Assembly (NCBI RefSeq): GCF_003014695.1
Contig: NZ_PYAS01000006.1
Coordinates: forward strand, 372,001 to 436,000
Direction: 5' to 3'
From: Dyadobacter jiangsuensis
GTDB lineage: Bacteria; Bacteroidota; Bacteroidia; Cytophagales; Spirosomataceae
Length of the DNA: 64,000 bases
Shown here: one piece after another, positions 19,096 through 27,274 of the stretch
Layout: each line of letters opens with the position of its first letter
How positions within the stretch are numbered: the first letter of the stretch is position 1
Made by a program: the position numbers and the translations under genes
The notes under the pieces: generated by a model
What the model was told of the DNA's origin: nothing
What the model saw: only the letters and a program-made list of their open reading frames with translations
The model's database searches: none

Positions 19096-21525
19096 TTACT
19101 CCCTTTTCAAACTCGTTACAGGATTTGTCAACGCCGCTTTAATCGCATGATAACTGACCGTCGCGAGCGTGAGCACGAGCGCCCCTGCGCCTGCGAGGGC
19201 AAATATCCCCCAGCTGATTTCGGTACGGTATTGGTAGTTTTGCAGCCACGCGCTCATGGAATACCAGGCCAGCGGAACGGCGATAAGGCTCGCAACGGCC
19301 ACCAGCGAAACAAAATCTTTGGAAAGCATGCCCCACAATGCCGCTACCGACGCACCCAGCACTTTGCGGATGCCTATTTCCTTGGTACGCTGCTCGGCCG
19401 TGAATGAGGCCAGCCCGAACAATCCGAGGCAGCTGATCAGGACTGCCAGCGCAGCGAAAAATCCGCCGAGCTTGCCGATCCGCTCTTCGGTCCTGAATTT
19501 GGCGTCGTACTCCTGGCTGGCAAACTTGTATTCGAACGGCGCCGCCGGTACCAGTTTCCTGAACACGTTTTCAATAGCGGGCAAAGCCGCTGCCGGGCTT
19601 ACCTTCGCGCTCAGTTTGATATTGATCCAGTTAGGAGAACCGAACAGGAAGAAAACGGTCGGTTTCACGAGTGCGAACGGCGATTCCATGACCATATCCT
19701 TCACGACTCCGAGGACGGTGAACTGCTTGCGGATGTTGTCGGTCATCCATGGGCTTTTCCAGGAAATCACCATTCCGACCGGGTCGGAAACGCCCAGCAA
19801 ACGCGCCGCCGATTCATTGATGACGAAGCCCGACGAATCGGAAGCGAAATCCTTCGAAAAGTTGCGGCCACCGACGAACTGCCAGCCGGCGGTTTTGGCA
19901 TATTCCGGCGACACGGTCAGCGTGGCAAATGTTTCTACAAAACCCTCCGGCATTCCTTTCCAGCTGAAACCATCGTTGGACGACCACACACCGGTAATGG
20001 GGCTTTGCGATTCGGCTACTTCCTCCACCATACCGGTATTTATTAGTTCGGCGCGTATAATGTCGGTTTTCCCATAAAAATCATTCGTTTTCATCGGTAC
20101 CATCAGCAACCCGTCACGCGAGTAGCCTACCGGCCGTTCCCTGGCGAATTTGATTTGCCGGTAAACCATGCTGGTGCAGATGATCAATGTGACGGAAATA
20201 GTGAATTGCAACACCACCAGCAGCTGCCGCGGCGTGTAGGCAAAGCCTCCAAAATGCGTACGCAACGAGCCTGTGGAGCCTTTGAGCACCTTCACCGGCT
20301 GGACAGATGTAAGGTAAATGGCTGGATAGCCACCCGCCAATACCGATGTAAGAAGCACAAAGCCCAGGCTGCAAACCCAGAAATAGGCATTCGTCCAGGG
20401 AATAACCATCTGCTTCGCAGCCAGGTTATTGAACCACGGGAGCGACACTACCACGCCCACAAACGCCACCACGAACGATAACAGCACCACCAGAAGCGAT
20501 TCACTGAAAAACTGCCCGACCAGCTGCATGCGCATTGAACCGATCGCTTTGCGCACGCCCACTTCCCGTGCACGCTTTTCCGACCGCGCGGTGCTCAGGT
20601 TTACGAAATTGATGCAGGCCAGCAGCAACACAAAAAAACCAATCAGACCGACCATCCAAACGTATTTGACGGGTCCGTCTCCCACTGCGCCATTCCTGAA
20701 ATCGGAGTAGAGATGCCAGTCTTTCATCGGATGCACCCACATTTCGGGCCGGGTGGCAATTTCGTCCCGCATATCATCCATTTTGCGGATCGCATTCAGT
20801 TCGGAAAGGCGGATCGCCTCGCTGGCTGTTTTGAAATCGGTATTGTCGGCCAGTTCGGTATATACCCAAATGGCATGGTTATCCCACTTCTTGTCGCGCA
20901 TGTAGCGGTTTTTTTCGAGGAAATAGTCCCACGAGCCCATAAACTGGACGTCGCTAAACTTCGTGTTTTGCGGAAAATCCTCATAAATACCCGTCACTTT
21001 CAGGTTTAAATCGGTATCAACTTTCACGATCCTGCTCATCGGATCGGCATCGCCGAACAACGCCCTGGCCGTCGATTGCGAGAGGATAATACCCTGGCGG
21101 TCTTCCAACGCCGACCATGAGCCGCGGAGCATGCAGAGCGAAAACATTTCGGGCGCTTCCGCATCGACAAACTGGCCATTGCGCGACAGTTTCGTATCCC
21201 CGGCCGTGAGGATGTTTTCGCCCGTTTGAGTGGAAGCGATAATGCGTTTGAAATGACCGCCATAATGCGTTTTCAACTCCTCAATGAAGGGTACCGGCAA
21301 CGAAAACCAGGTTTTCTTTTCACCATTCTCTACCCTGTTTTGCAGGATTTGCCCTATCCGGTCATAATTTTTGAAATAGCGGTTGTACGAAAGTTCATCA
21401 TAAATCCACAAGCCGATCAGCATAGCCACTCCCATACCAATCGCCAGCCCGCCAATATTGATCGCCGAATACCCCTTATTTTTCCAAAGGTTGCGGAATA
21501 TGATTTTGAGATAGTTTTTGAGCAT
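19096..21525 (-). CDS. ABC transporter permease P8, MacB/FtsX family
   Basis: 809 residues, subgroup A (LIGLWIYDELSYNRY; WVHPMKDWHLYSDF). Coupling motifs are AREVGVRKAIGSMR and TKEIGIRKVLGASVA. It ends NPVTSLKRE. The open frame runs 20 codons further upstream, but those codons are the translation of the R1 pyrimidine/purine arm (Pro/Ser/Phe-rich), so the ATG at 21525, giving MLKNYLKIIFRN, is the correct start. The second periplasmic domain carries a Trp/Met-rich insert (WKSPWMTDN) not present in P1 or P5. Confidence 0.93.
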   Translation of the reverse strand: MLKNYLKIIFRNLWKNKGYSAINIGGLAIGMGVAMLIGLWIYDELSYNRYFKNYDRIGQILQNRVENGEKKTWFSLPVPFIEELKTHYGGHFKRIIASTQTGENILTAGDTKLSRNGQFVDAEAPEMFSLCMLRGSWSALEDRQGIILSQSTARALFGDADPMSRIVKVDTDLNLKVTGIYEDFPQNTKFSDVQFMGSWDYFLEKNRYMRDKKWDNHAIWVYTELADNTDFKTASEAIRLSELNAIRKMDDMRDEIATRPEMWVHPMKDWHLYSDFRNGAVGDGPVKYVWMVGLIGFFVLLLACINFVNLSTARSEKRAREVGVRKAIGSMRMQLVGQFFSESLLVVLLSFVVAFVGVVVSLPWFNNLAAKQMVIPWTNAYFWVCSLGFVLLTSVLAGGYPAIYLTSVQPVKVLKGSTGSLRTHFGGFAYTPRQLLVVLQFTISVTLIICTSMVYRQIKFARERPVGYSRDGLLMVPMKTNDFYGKTDIIRAELINTGMVEEVAESQSPITGVWSSNDGFSWKGMPEGFVETFATLTVSPEYAKTAGWQFVGGRNFSKDFASDSSGFVINESAARLLGVSDPVGMVISWKSPWMTDNIRKQFTVLGVVKDMVMESPFALVKPTVFFLFGSPNWINIKLSAKVSPAAALPAIENVFRKLVPAAPFEYKFASQEYDAKFRTEERIGKLGGFFAALAVLISCLGLFGLASFTAEQRTKEIGIRKVLGASVAALWGMLSKDFVSLVAVASLIAVPLAWYSMSAWLQNYQYRTEISWGIFALAGAGALVLTLATVSYHAIKAALTNPVTSLKRE

Positions 21526-21536
21526 GATGTATTTAT

Positions 21537-21628
21537 TTGGGGAGGAGAGGGAGGAAGGAGGAAAGGGATGAAAGGGAATTCTCATACATTCTCCATTCTT
21601 CCCTTTCCTCCATTCTCCCCTTCCTCCA
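21537..21628. repeat. R1 hairpin, P8-P9 junction
   Basis: Purine arm 21537-21578, pyrimidine arm 21590-21628, loop about 11 bases. It lies between the first two genes of the nine-permease unit and abuts the P9 stop codon. Confidence 0.8.
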
Positions 21629-24046
21629 TTACTCCCTTTTCAAACTCTTTACCGGATTCACCAACGCTGCTTTGATACTCTGGAAACTGACCGTCAGCAA
21701 TGCGACGCTTACCGCCAGCACACCCGCAACGAGGAATACCCACCATTCGATGCTGACTTTGTAGGCAAAGTCCGATAGCCACTCGTTCATGCCGTACCAC
21801 GCCAGCGGCGAAGCTATGAGGATGGCAATGCCCACCAGTTTTACAAAATCTCTGGAAAGCAGTGAAACGATGCTCAATACCGAAGCCCCGAGCACTTTAC
21901 GCACGCCTATTTCCTTTGTCCGCTGGATCGTCGTGAAAGCCGCCAGCCCGAACAGCCCCAGGCAGGCAATCACCACGGCGAGCCCGGCAAATATCCCGAA
22001 CAGCTTTCCTACCCGCTGCTCCGATTCGTACATGTTATCAAAGCGTTCGTTGAGGAATGAATAGCCGAACGGATTATCCGTTGTCGCCTTCCAGGTCTTT
22101 TCCAGTGCTTTGAGCACGCCCGGAATGTCGTTCGTTTTGATCTTGACAGCCATTTGGTACTGGTCGCCGCCATAGAACATAACCAGCGGAGCAATCCGCT
22201 CGTGCATGGAGCGGAAGTGAAAGTCTTTGGTAACACCCACCACCGTGTAAAACCGCTTGCTTTCCGGCGTGCCGTTGCCAATGGTTCTGATACGCTTTCC
22301 GATCGGGTCTTTCCAGCCAAATTGCTTCACTGCCGCTTCGTTGATCAGTATGGAAGCACTATCGCCGCCAAAGGATTTTGAAAAATTACGGCCATTCACG
22401 AGGCCGATACCCAGGGTTCTTAGGTAGTCCTGATCCACCTGATAAGTTGTGAAACGGTAAGGAGTAATGTTATTCTCGGCATTTTCCGGAAGGAAACCAT
22501 CGGTACCATTGTTGGAATTTCCCGCAGGCAGATAGCCTGCCAAAGTCACGCTGCTCACGGCGGAGAGATTACCCACCTGCTCCTTGAAAGTCCTGGCTTT
22601 ATCTCCCAGCAAATGGGTATCGTGCAGGATCAGCACCTGTTCCTTGTCAAAACCTACATTCTTGTTCTGAATAAAACGCAGCTGCTGGTAAACGATCATC
22701 GTGCCGATGATCATCACGATGGAAACGACAAACTGAATGGTTACGAGGGTATTCCGTAGCCAGCCGCTCTTTACACCGGCCTGAATACTCCCTTTCAGCA
22801 CCGCGACGGGCCTGAATGCGGACAGGAAAAATGCCGGATAACTGCCGGCGAGAAAACCCACGATCAGACACCCTGCCACGGCATATCCGATCATCCTTGC
22901 ATTCAGAATAGATTGCAAATCGAACCGCTTGCCGGCAAGGTCGTTGAAACCCGGCAACAGCAACACCACGAGCACCAATGCTACCAGCAGCGCAAAAAAT
23001 GTCACCAAAACCGATTCGGTCAGGAATTGCGCCATGAGTTGCTGGCGCACGGAGCCCATTACTTTCCGGACGCCCACTTCCTTCGCCCGCCCGGCTGAGC
23101 CCGCGGTCGACAAGTTCATAAAATTAATGCAGGCGATCAGGAGAATGAATGCCGCGATGGCCGTGAATATGTAGATGTATTTAATGTTACTGTTGCCTTC
23201 CAGCTCATTTTCGAGATTGGAAGTGAGGTGAATGTCAGTCAATGCCTGCAAACCCAAACCAAACTTATCGCCTTTGCGCAGGTATTCGTCGTAACTCATG
23301 CCCAGGAATTCCTGGATTTCGGGGCCGATGTACTTCCGCACCATTTGCGGCATCTGAGCCGAAAGCTTTTCCACCGGATAGCCCTTATGCAGCAGAATAT
23401 AGGTATGCGCGCCGCTCGACAACCATTTGTCCCCCAGCGTGACCGATTTCATCGATCCGAAAAAGTTGTAGTGGAAATGCGAATTGGAAGGCACATCCTC
23501 GCAGACGCCCGTCACGCGGAACGCACCGCTATTGCCCATGTCGAGGCTCTTCCCGATCGGATCCTGGTTACCAAAGTATTTCAATGCCATGGACCGGGTC
23601 AGGACCAGTGTCTTCGGCTCTTTCAGTACATTGTTGGCATCGCCCTTCAAGAGTGGTATGGAAAAGAAATTGAAGAAGTTGGAGTCGGTAAAAATGACAC
23701 GTTCTTCAAGGAATCGCTTTTCCCCGTTTTTTACCAGAAAAGTACCGTTGCTGCTAAGCCTTGTGTAGGCCTCCACGCCCGGATAGTCGCGCAGGAGGGC
23801 GGGCCCGGCGGGAGCGGACGCACCAGCGATATTGATATCATTACCGCCGATCCGGCCGTGCAGTGTGACCCTGAAAATACGGCCTGCATTCTGGTTGAAG
23901 CGGTCGTAGCTCAGTTCGTGCTGCACGAAGAGGAGGATCAGCATGCAAGTCGCTAACCCAATAGCCAGTCCGCAAATATTAATGGAGGAAAAAGCTTTTT
24001 TATTCCAAAGGCTCCTTAAGCCGATTTTCAGATAATTGGATATCAT
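21629..24046 (-). CDS. ABC transporter permease P9, MacB/FtsX family; head of nine-gene unit
   Basis: 805 residues. TM1 reads LATCMLILLFVQHELSYD. The coupling region is STAGSAGRAKEVGVRKVMGS, with TKEIGVRKVLGAS in the second half, and the end is NPVKSLKRE. A segment near 245-290 (FLGMSYDEYLRKGDKFGLGLQ) parallels P19 (FMGATLDEVRKTGNYLVYTL), marking P9 and P19 as sisters. Both are also near-first permeases of their clusters. The frame is open for 20 more codons upstream; the ATG at 24046 starts the conserved NYLKIG block and sits 62 bases below the TGGTGC promoter element, making P9 the transcriptional head of P9-P1. Confidence 0.93.
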   Translation of the reverse strand: MISNYLKIGLRSLWNKKAFSSINICGLAIGLATCMLILLFVQHELSYDRFNQNAGRIFRVTLHGRIGGNDINIAGASAPAGPALLRDYPGVEAYTRLSSNGTFLVKNGEKRFLEERVIFTDSNFFNFFSIPLLKGDANNVLKEPKTLVLTRSMALKYFGNQDPIGKSLDMGNSGAFRVTGVCEDVPSNSHFHYNFFGSMKSVTLGDKWLSSGAHTYILLHKGYPVEKLSAQMPQMVRKYIGPEIQEFLGMSYDEYLRKGDKFGLGLQALTDIHLTSNLENELEGNSNIKYIYIFTAIAAFILLIACINFMNLSTAGSAGRAKEVGVRKVMGSVRQQLMAQFLTESVLVTFFALLVALVLVVLLLPGFNDLAGKRFDLQSILNARMIGYAVAGCLIVGFLAGSYPAFFLSAFRPVAVLKGSIQAGVKSGWLRNTLVTIQFVVSIVMIIGTMIVYQQLRFIQNKNVGFDKEQVLILHDTHLLGDKARTFKEQVGNLSAVSSVTLAGYLPAGNSNNGTDGFLPENAENNITPYRFTTYQVDQDYLRTLGIGLVNGRNFSKSFGGDSASILINEAAVKQFGWKDPIGKRIRTIGNGTPESKRFYTVVGVTKDFHFRSMHERIAPLVMFYGGDQYQMAVKIKTNDIPGVLKALEKTWKATTDNPFGYSFLNERFDNMYESEQRVGKLFGIFAGLAVVIACLGLFGLAAFTTIQRTKEIGVRKVLGASVLSIVSLLSRDFVKLVGIAILIASPLAWYGMNEWLSDFAYKVSIEWWVFLVAGVLAVSVALLTVSFQSIKAALVNPVKSLKRE

Positions 24047-24092
24047 AACTGCGCCGGTTACGAGGGTTGCGGATGAATTTCCCTTTCCGACA

Positions 24093-24108
24093 GTCAAATT
24101 ATGCACCA
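24093..24108 (-). promoter_or_regulatory. Sigma-54-like -24/-12 promoter candidate for P9-P1
   Basis: On the minus strand this reads TGGTGC-ATAAT-TTGA. The TGG and TTG are at the spacing of the canonical TGGCAC-N5-TTGC; the -12 C is missing. It lies 62 bases before the P9 start and exactly 66 bases below the dyad at 24174. Confidence 0.55.
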
Positions 24109-24173
24109 GGCACCAATAATATCACAATTGCCTGAAAATCAATTTTTTATATTTAAACAAAACAAATCAGCGG

Positions 24174-24189
24174 TGTTCACTATCGGACA
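24174..24189. promoter_or_regulatory. Dyad operator / upstream activator site a
   Basis: TGTTCA-CTAT-CGGACA, an imperfect copy of TGTCCG-N4-CGGACA. It is one of seven such sites, all located upstream of permease or adaptor unit heads. Likely ligand, by inference: the NtrC-type regulator encoded at 62367-63734. Confidence 0.55.
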
Positions 24190-24190
24190 C

Positions 24191-24213
24191 GCCCCGTTCG
24201 ATTTGGAACGGGC
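24191..24213 (-). terminator. Hairpin downstream of P10
   Basis: The arms GCCCCGTTC and GAACGGGC flank a six-base loop, 14 bases beyond the P10 stop. No U-tract follows on the minus strand, so it may be an RNA 3'-end stabiliser or a weak terminator separating P10 from the P9-P1 unit. Confidence 0.5.
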
Positions 24214-24226
24214 TTAATCACATCGC

Positions 24227-26608
24227 CTATTCACTGCGCAAGCTCTTCACCGGGTTCATAACAGCGGCCCTGATGCTCTGGAAACTGACCGTTACGAAAG
24301 CAATGGCCGTAGATAATGCCGCTGCTATCACGAACACCCACCAGTAAATATTGGTGCGGTAGGCAAAGTTTTCCAACCAACGGTCCATTCCGAAATAGGC
24401 AATCGGCGACGCCACCACAAATGCGATAATAACCAGTTTAAGGAAATCCATGGAAAGGAGGCCTACAATGCTGGCGATGGACGCACCCATTACCTTCCTC
24501 ACGCCTATTTCCTTGGTGCGCTGCATCGTGCTGTATGATGCCAGCCCCAACAAACCGAGACAGGAAATGAATATCGCCAGGATCGCAAAGTTGAAAAACA
24601 GTTTCTCAAAACGCTCCTCGCTGCGGTATTGCCGGTCGAAGAATTCGTCCATAAAATAGTAAGAGAAAGGCCTGCCGGGAATCGCTTCTTTCCACTTCTG
24701 CTCTACCGCCGCAACCGTTTCCTTCAAGCGGTTCCCCTCAATTTGAACCGAAATAAGACTCGCCCCACCTGGTTCGATGCGCATGGTGAGCGGCCTGATA
24801 TTTTCTTGCAAAGAGCGGAAATGAAAGTCTTTGACCACTCCCACGATCTTACCCTCACGCCCCCACTGCTTGAACCGGCGACCTAATGCATCGTCGGGTT
24901 TGGCATATCCCAGCAATTTCACAGCCGCTTCGTTGATAACCATGGCCTGGGTGGTATCCGTACCGAACTCCCTTGAAAATGGCCTGCCAGCCGCCATTTT
25001 CAGACCAAATTGCCGTATGTAATCGAAATCCACGAAATAGAGGTCCAGGTTGGCAACCTGCAACTCACCACTTCGGTTCTCGATTTCAGAATATGCGCCT
25101 GGGTTCGGGCTTCCCGGAACACTCGACGATGCCGCCGTGGATTTCACACCGGTGAGCCCGCGCAGCGATTCTTTAAAAGCCTCGCGTTTGGGATCACCCT
25201 CGGTGTTAATCACGAGCATTTGATCCTTGCTGAAACCCAGATCGCGGTTACGCATGAAGTTCATCTGAATATACACGATCATCGTAGCGATGATGAGGGC
25301 AATCGAGATCGCAAACTGAACGGTAACAAGCCCTTTTCTCAACAAAATACCTTTGAAACTCGTTGAAAAACGTCCTTTCAAAACCGTGACTGGCTCAAAT
25401 GACGATAATACCAATGCCGGATAAATGCCAGCCAGAATACCGATCAGAACCGCCGCCAATAGCATATAAATCAGAAACGAAGGATCGGCAAATATGTCGG
25501 AGACGATCACCTTGCCGGCGAGGTTATTAAACAACGGCACCAATGCAGCGGAAAGAACGAGCGAAAACACGAATGCGATCATACAAAGCAAAACCGATTC
25601 ACTCACAAACTGCCTTGCCAGCAGCCCTTTGCCGGCACCCACCACCTTGCGAATGCCCACTTCCTTGGCCCGCTCTGCCGAACGCGCCGTGGTGAGGTTC
25701 ACGAAGTTGATGCAGGCGATCAGCAGGATAAATGCCGCTATTACCGAAAACACATAGACATTGCTCATGCTGCCTTTCTCATCTACATCCCGCTCCGACT
25801 TCAAATGCACGTCCAGCAGCGGTTCAAGGAAAAGTTTATAGGACATTTTCGACTCGCGCATGAGCTTGCCCGCTCGACGTTCGAGGTATGCGGGGAGCTT
25901 CTTTTCCAGTGTCTTACTATTGGCATCCGGTTTCAGGAGCAGATAGGTCTTCGCACCGAAATTACCCCACTGTTCGTCGATCTCCCGGTTGAAACGCTGC
26001 GTCATGGTGGTCATCGAGACGAACATATCGCCCTTGATCTGGGAATTCTCCGGCAGGTCTTTCATCACGCCGGTTACTTTGGCCGGAAGCCCCTCTCCCG
26101 ACAGCAGCAACGTCTGCCCGACCGGATCGGCGTCGCCGAAGTATTTTTTAGCTGCCTTCTCCGTGAATACGATACTCAGCGGCTCTTTGAGCGCCGTCCC
26201 GGGATCACCCTGGAGCAATGGAAAATCAAAGACGCGGAAAAGAGATGAGTCAGCAAACACGGTGGACTCTTCCTGAAATTTGATATCTCCTTTCCGGACA
26301 AGGAAACTTCCGCCGCTGACGCGCGCATAGGCCTCCACCTCGGGAAAGTCCTGTTTGATCGTCGGTCCGAAAGCCCATGAAGTAATCCCTGCATTGATGG
26401 TTTCGGAAGGTGTAATCACGTCCGTCACCAGCCGGTAAATGCGGTCCGATTTGGAGTGGAAAGCATCATAAGTCAGCTCGAAATTCACATACATCGAAAT
26501 CAGCAAACAGGCCGACATCCCGACGGTCAGGCCCATAATGTTGATAAAGGAAAATACCTTATGCTTCCACAAGTTCCGGAAGGCGATTTTGAAATAGTTT
26601 TTTAACAT
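24227..26608 (-). CDS. ABC transporter permease P10, MacB/FtsX family; single-gene unit
   Basis: 794 residues. Coupling motifs are AERAKEVGIRKVVGAG and TKEIGVRKVMGAS. The end is NPVKSLRSE. Unlike P1-P8 it is not in a hairpin-linked chain: it has its own TGGTAT promoter element and dyad upstream and a hairpin downstream. The frame is open 12 codons above the chosen ATG at 26608, which begins MLKNYFKIAFRNLWKHK. The closest subgroup appears to be B (CLLISMYVNFELTYD after TM1), but no clear sister is evident by eye. Confidence 0.93.
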   Translation of the reverse strand: MLKNYFKIAFRNLWKHKVFSFINIMGLTVGMSACLLISMYVNFELTYDAFHSKSDRIYRLVTDVITPSETINAGITSWAFGPTIKQDFPEVEAYARVSGGSFLVRKGDIKFQEESTVFADSSLFRVFDFPLLQGDPGTALKEPLSIVFTEKAAKKYFGDADPVGQTLLLSGEGLPAKVTGVMKDLPENSQIKGDMFVSMTTMTQRFNREIDEQWGNFGAKTYLLLKPDANSKTLEKKLPAYLERRAGKLMRESKMSYKLFLEPLLDVHLKSERDVDEKGSMSNVYVFSVIAAFILLIACINFVNLTTARSAERAKEVGIRKVVGAGKGLLARQFVSESVLLCMIAFVFSLVLSAALVPLFNNLAGKVIVSDIFADPSFLIYMLLAAVLIGILAGIYPALVLSSFEPVTVLKGRFSTSFKGILLRKGLVTVQFAISIALIIATMIVYIQMNFMRNRDLGFSKDQMLVINTEGDPKREAFKESLRGLTGVKSTAASSSVPGSPNPGAYSEIENRSGELQVANLDLYFVDFDYIRQFGLKMAAGRPFSREFGTDTTQAMVINEAAVKLLGYAKPDDALGRRFKQWGREGKIVGVVKDFHFRSLQENIRPLTMRIEPGGASLISVQIEGNRLKETVAAVEQKWKEAIPGRPFSYYFMDEFFDRQYRSEERFEKLFFNFAILAIFISCLGLLGLASYSTMQRTKEIGVRKVMGASIASIVGLLSMDFLKLVIIAFVVASPIAYFGMDRWLENFAYRTNIYWWVFVIAAALSTAIAFVTVSFQSIRAAVMNPVKSLRSE

Positions 26609-26645
26609 GGCTGTCAGGTGAGATATGGCTTTCAATGTCCACATC

Positions 26646-26661
26646 CATTAAATGCATACCA
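26646..26661 (-). promoter_or_regulatory. Sigma-54-like promoter candidate for P10
   Basis: Reads TGGTAT-GCATT-TAAT: good -24 half, poor -12 half. It is 53 bases from the P10 start and 55 bases below the dyad at 26716. Confidence 0.4.
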
Positions 26662-26709
26662 GAAATTAAATCAATTGATAATCAACTACATAATACAATA
26701 AAACAAAAA

Positions 26710-26737
26710 CCCGGCTGTCCGAAAACGAACAGCCGGG
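26710..26737 (-). terminator. Intrinsic terminator of the lipoprotein gene, containing dyad site b
   Basis: The stem CCCGGCTGT / ACAGCCGGG is followed on the minus strand by a T-rich run (TTTTTGTTTTATTG), as expected for a Rho-independent terminator of the gene at 26758-27180. The inner part, TGTCCG-AAAA-CGAACA (26716-26731), is at the same time a member of the dyad family. Confidence 0.75.
26716..26731. promoter_or_regulatory. Dyad operator / upstream activator site b
   Basis: TGTCCG-AAAA-CGAACA, one mismatch from a perfect dyad, placed 55 bases above the P10 TGGTAT element. Because it is nested in a terminator stem, its symmetry could be due to the terminator alone. The spacing shared with the other sites argues for a second role. 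Confidence 0.5.
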
Positions 26738-26757
26738 CGTGATACCTGTACGACAGA

Positions 26758-27180
26758 TCAAAGATTGGTAAAATGCAACGTCTGCGCATATACCACCGTT
26801 CCATTGCTCAGAATGGCATAGGCTCGGTAGTAATTATTGTTTGTACAAATCTGAGGTCCCACCTTGGTTTTTACCCCTGTTGAGAACGGCATGTCAAAGA
26901 TAACTTTCGAATGGGTTTCGACCATCGGCGTATCGGTAAAAGGCCCGTCGCCGCCTCCAACCGCGCTGAACACCACGCCATATTCGGTTACAGGAATGGT
27001 GCCGATATTAAGCACCTCCAATTCTGTGGTAAATGAGCATTTGCCATTGATAGAATCATAGAACAACTCGTGTGTACTCAGCAAGGGCGGCTCGCCGGGA
27101 ACCTGGTGATCCTGACAAGAATAGCTGAACAAAAACAGCGACAACAAGACTGCACCTAAAACTGACAGACGTTTTTTCAT
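26758..27180 (-). CDS. Small secreted lipoprotein, unknown function
   Basis: 140 residues. The N-terminus MKKRLSVLGAVLLSLFLFSYSC is a lipoprotein signal peptide with the lipobox Cys at 22, followed by QDHQ. The mature part has no charged clusters or catalytic motif. It has a beta-sandwich-like rhythm (TTELEVLNIGTIPVTEYGVVFS; YYRAYAILSNGTVVYAQTL) that resembles the TEYGVVYS..YYVRAYA..G repeat common in Bacteroidota surface lipoproteins. It sits between solitary permeases P10 and P11 with its own terminator, so it is an independent unit. I cannot assign a function. Confidence 0.8.
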   Translation of the reverse strand: MKKRLSVLGAVLLSLFLFSYSCQDHQVPGEPPLLSTHELFYDSINGKCSFTTELEVLNIGTIPVTEYGVVFSAVGGGDGPFTDTPMVETHSKVIFDMPFSTGVKTKVGPQICTNNNYYRAYAILSNGTVVYAQTLHFTNL

Positions 27181-27223
27181 AGTGATGGGTGGCTAAGGAT
27201 GAGGGAAAGCTAAACACTACAAA

Positions 27224-27252
27224 TTTTACAAAATATTCTTCGTTTTGTAAAA
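27224..27252. terminator. Inverted repeat between P11 and lipoprotein gene
   Basis: TTTTACAAAA and TTTTGTAAAA form a perfect 10-bp A/T-rich stem with a nine-base loop, 22 bases beyond the P11 stop and 44 bases before the lipoprotein start. It could end P11 transcription or serve as an operator for the lipoprotein gene; the sequence does not decide between these. Confidence 0.5.
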
Positions 27253-27274
27253 CAATTCTATCTAGCGTGACTAC

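Noticed and set aside
24110..24115. A second TGGTGC, seven bases above the chosen P9 promoter element
   Set aside because: Its -12 position has no TTG/TTC-like sequence. The copy at 24103-24108 has TTG at the right spacing and is the one exactly 66 bases from the dyad.
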